NCBI GenBank assembly: GCA_029946045.1
Contig: JAQSDS010000044.1
Span: forward strand, 1-7,652
Source: Rhodoferax sp.
GTDB lineage: Bacteria > Pseudomonadota > Gammaproteobacteria > Burkholderiales > Burkholderiaceae_C
Reading direction: 5' to 3'
DNA length: 7,652 nt
Shown: positions 6,856 through 7,652 of the stretch, one piece after another
How positions within the stretch are numbered: the first letter of the stretch is position 1
Layout: every line of letters begins with the position of its first letter
Notes under the pieces: generated by a model
The model's database searches: none
What the model was told of the DNA's origin: nothing
Seen by the model: only the letters and a program-made list of their open reading frames with translations
Translations under genes and position numbers: made by a program

Positions 6856-7652
6856 CAAGGTCACTTCCCCGCGACGGTTGCGTGGCTCGTCGGTTTCATT
6901 GGGTGTGGCAACCTGCGGGCTGAGCTCGCCGTAGGACTCGATGGTCATGGCTGCATCTTTCAGCCCCAGCTTTTTGAACTGCGTTGCAATGCTCTGCGCA
7001 CGCTTGAGCCCCAAGGCGTTATTGAGCTTGGCGTTGCCAACGGTGTCGGTATGACCGATCAGCCAGACGTCTAGGGTCTTGCGTTCCTTGGCGCGCGCCA
7101 ATAATTTGGGCATCACGGCCTGAGACTCCTTGGTCAGTTGCGTGCCGCCCTTCCTGAAATAGAGCACAAACTGTTCAGGCAAAGGTGGCTGGGCCGCGAT
7201 GGCCGGACCAAAATCTTGCTGGATTTTTTGTTTTTCCACGGCAAATGTTGCACCACCATCCAGTGAAACCGCCTGACCAGACTGCGTCAGTTCCGTCGCT
7301 CCCTGTTTGCCCTGCACCGTCACCCGACCAATGCTACCGTCAGGACTGGGTATCAGCACGACGTAAGAGCCAGGTGCCTTGACGCTGGCAACTGGCTTTG
7401 CAAACCTGGCCTTGATGGCATCCACAGTGTCAACCTCAGTCAACTCAAACGGGCACATATCGGTCGAATCCATTTGGGGGCGATCCTGGCCCACGGCTTC
7501 TGCTTCAGGCAGGTCGGCGCGCTTCGCGCCCAGAGCTGTCACCAATTGACCCATGCCTGCCAGTGTGCGCGCCTGCGCAGCAGCCTGGTTGTGTCGGGCA
7601 TTGATGTAGGTGCGGGTGGCCTCAAAATACTCGTTCTGGCTGTCCAGCAAGT
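6850..7652 (-). CDS. TolC-family outer-membrane channel C-terminus fused to an OmpA-like domain (5' end beyond window)
   Basis: The visible 266 residues are the 3' part of a larger gene; the frame is open at the right edge. The codon at 7650 is an ordinary leucine TTG, not a start. Residues 1-41, opening LLDSQNEYFEATRTYINARH, match the last helix of TolC-type efflux or type I secretion channels, where LLDAQ...YVNARYD is typical. A linker with a lone cysteine (DMCPFE, 64-69) follows. Next is SYVVLIPSPDGSIGRVTV (95-112), a segment I associate with OmpA-like proteins found near FecR genes. An OmpA C-terminal domain then runs from about 158 to 266: FVLYFRKGGTQLTKESQ, GHTDTVG, NNALGLKRAQSI and NRRGEVTLR. 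D202 and R217 are 15 residues apart, the spacing of the diaminopimelate-binding Asp/Arg pair of A. baumannii OmpA (D271/R286), so peptidoglycan binding is likely. No stop, start or signal peptide separates the parts. The partner transporter and most of the channel lie outside the window. Confidence 0.8.
   Translation of the reverse strand, partial: LLDSQNEYFEATRTYINARHNQAAAQARTLAGMGQLVTALGAKRADLPEAEAVGQDRPQMDSTDMCPFELTEVDTVDAIKARFAKPVASVKAPGSYVVLIPSPDGSIGRVTVQGKQGATELTQSGQAVSLDGGATFAVEKQKIQQDFGPAIAAQPPLPEQFVLYFRKGGTQLTKESQAVMPKLLARAKERKTLDVWLIGHTDTVGNAKLNNALGLKRAQSIATQFKKLGLKDAAMTIESYGELSPQVATPNETDEPRNRRGEVTLR

Noticed and set aside
7185..7382. A 65-residue open frame opposite the OmpA-like gene
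   Set aside because: It has no ribosome site or recognisable motif and lies wholly within the well-supported OmpA-domain coding region.

Overview
The window is GC-rich, gene-dense chromosomal DNA from a Gram-negative bacterium. The proteins look betaproteobacterial, most likely Burkholderiales and probably close to Comamonadaceae (for example Rhodoferax or Polaromonas relatives). This rests on recognisable protein families, the nadK/hrcA divergent pair with recN following nadK, and overall sequence character. No database search was possible.

The left half (1-4490) is core genome. Three genes run leftward as a tight cluster, nadK > recN > rapZ: NAD kinase, the DNA-repair SMC-like ATPase RecN, and the RapZ nucleotide-binding adapter. 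nadK and recN overlap by four bases (GTGA), and recN and rapZ are 5 bp apart. hrcA, the heat-shock repressor, runs the other way from a 28-bp gap. That gap holds two back-to-back -10-like hexamers, each 6 bp from the start codon it faces. Neither gene has a visible Shine-Dalgarno, so both transcripts may be leaderless.

The middle (4491-4688) holds a tRNA with a CAT anticodon (tRNA-Ile2 or elongator tRNA-Met), with its own -10-like element and an encoded CCA. A short leader to the next gene follows.

The right half (4689-7652) looks like signalling and envelope functions. The first gene is a 713-residue CHASE2-sensor class III nucleotide cyclase. Its catalytic metal and transition-state residues are intact, but the two usual purine-selecting positions are both arginine. 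Convergent to it, 19 bp away, is the 3' part of a gene running off the right edge. Its single reading frame joins the C-terminal end of a TolC-type outer-membrane channel to an OmpA-like peptidoglycan-binding domain.

The most interesting points are this TolC-OmpA fusion, the arginine-substituted cyclase active site, the mirror-symmetric divergent promoter, and a RapZ C-terminus lacking the basic RNA-binding tail known from enterobacteria. No mobile elements, CRISPR arrays or phage genes were seen.
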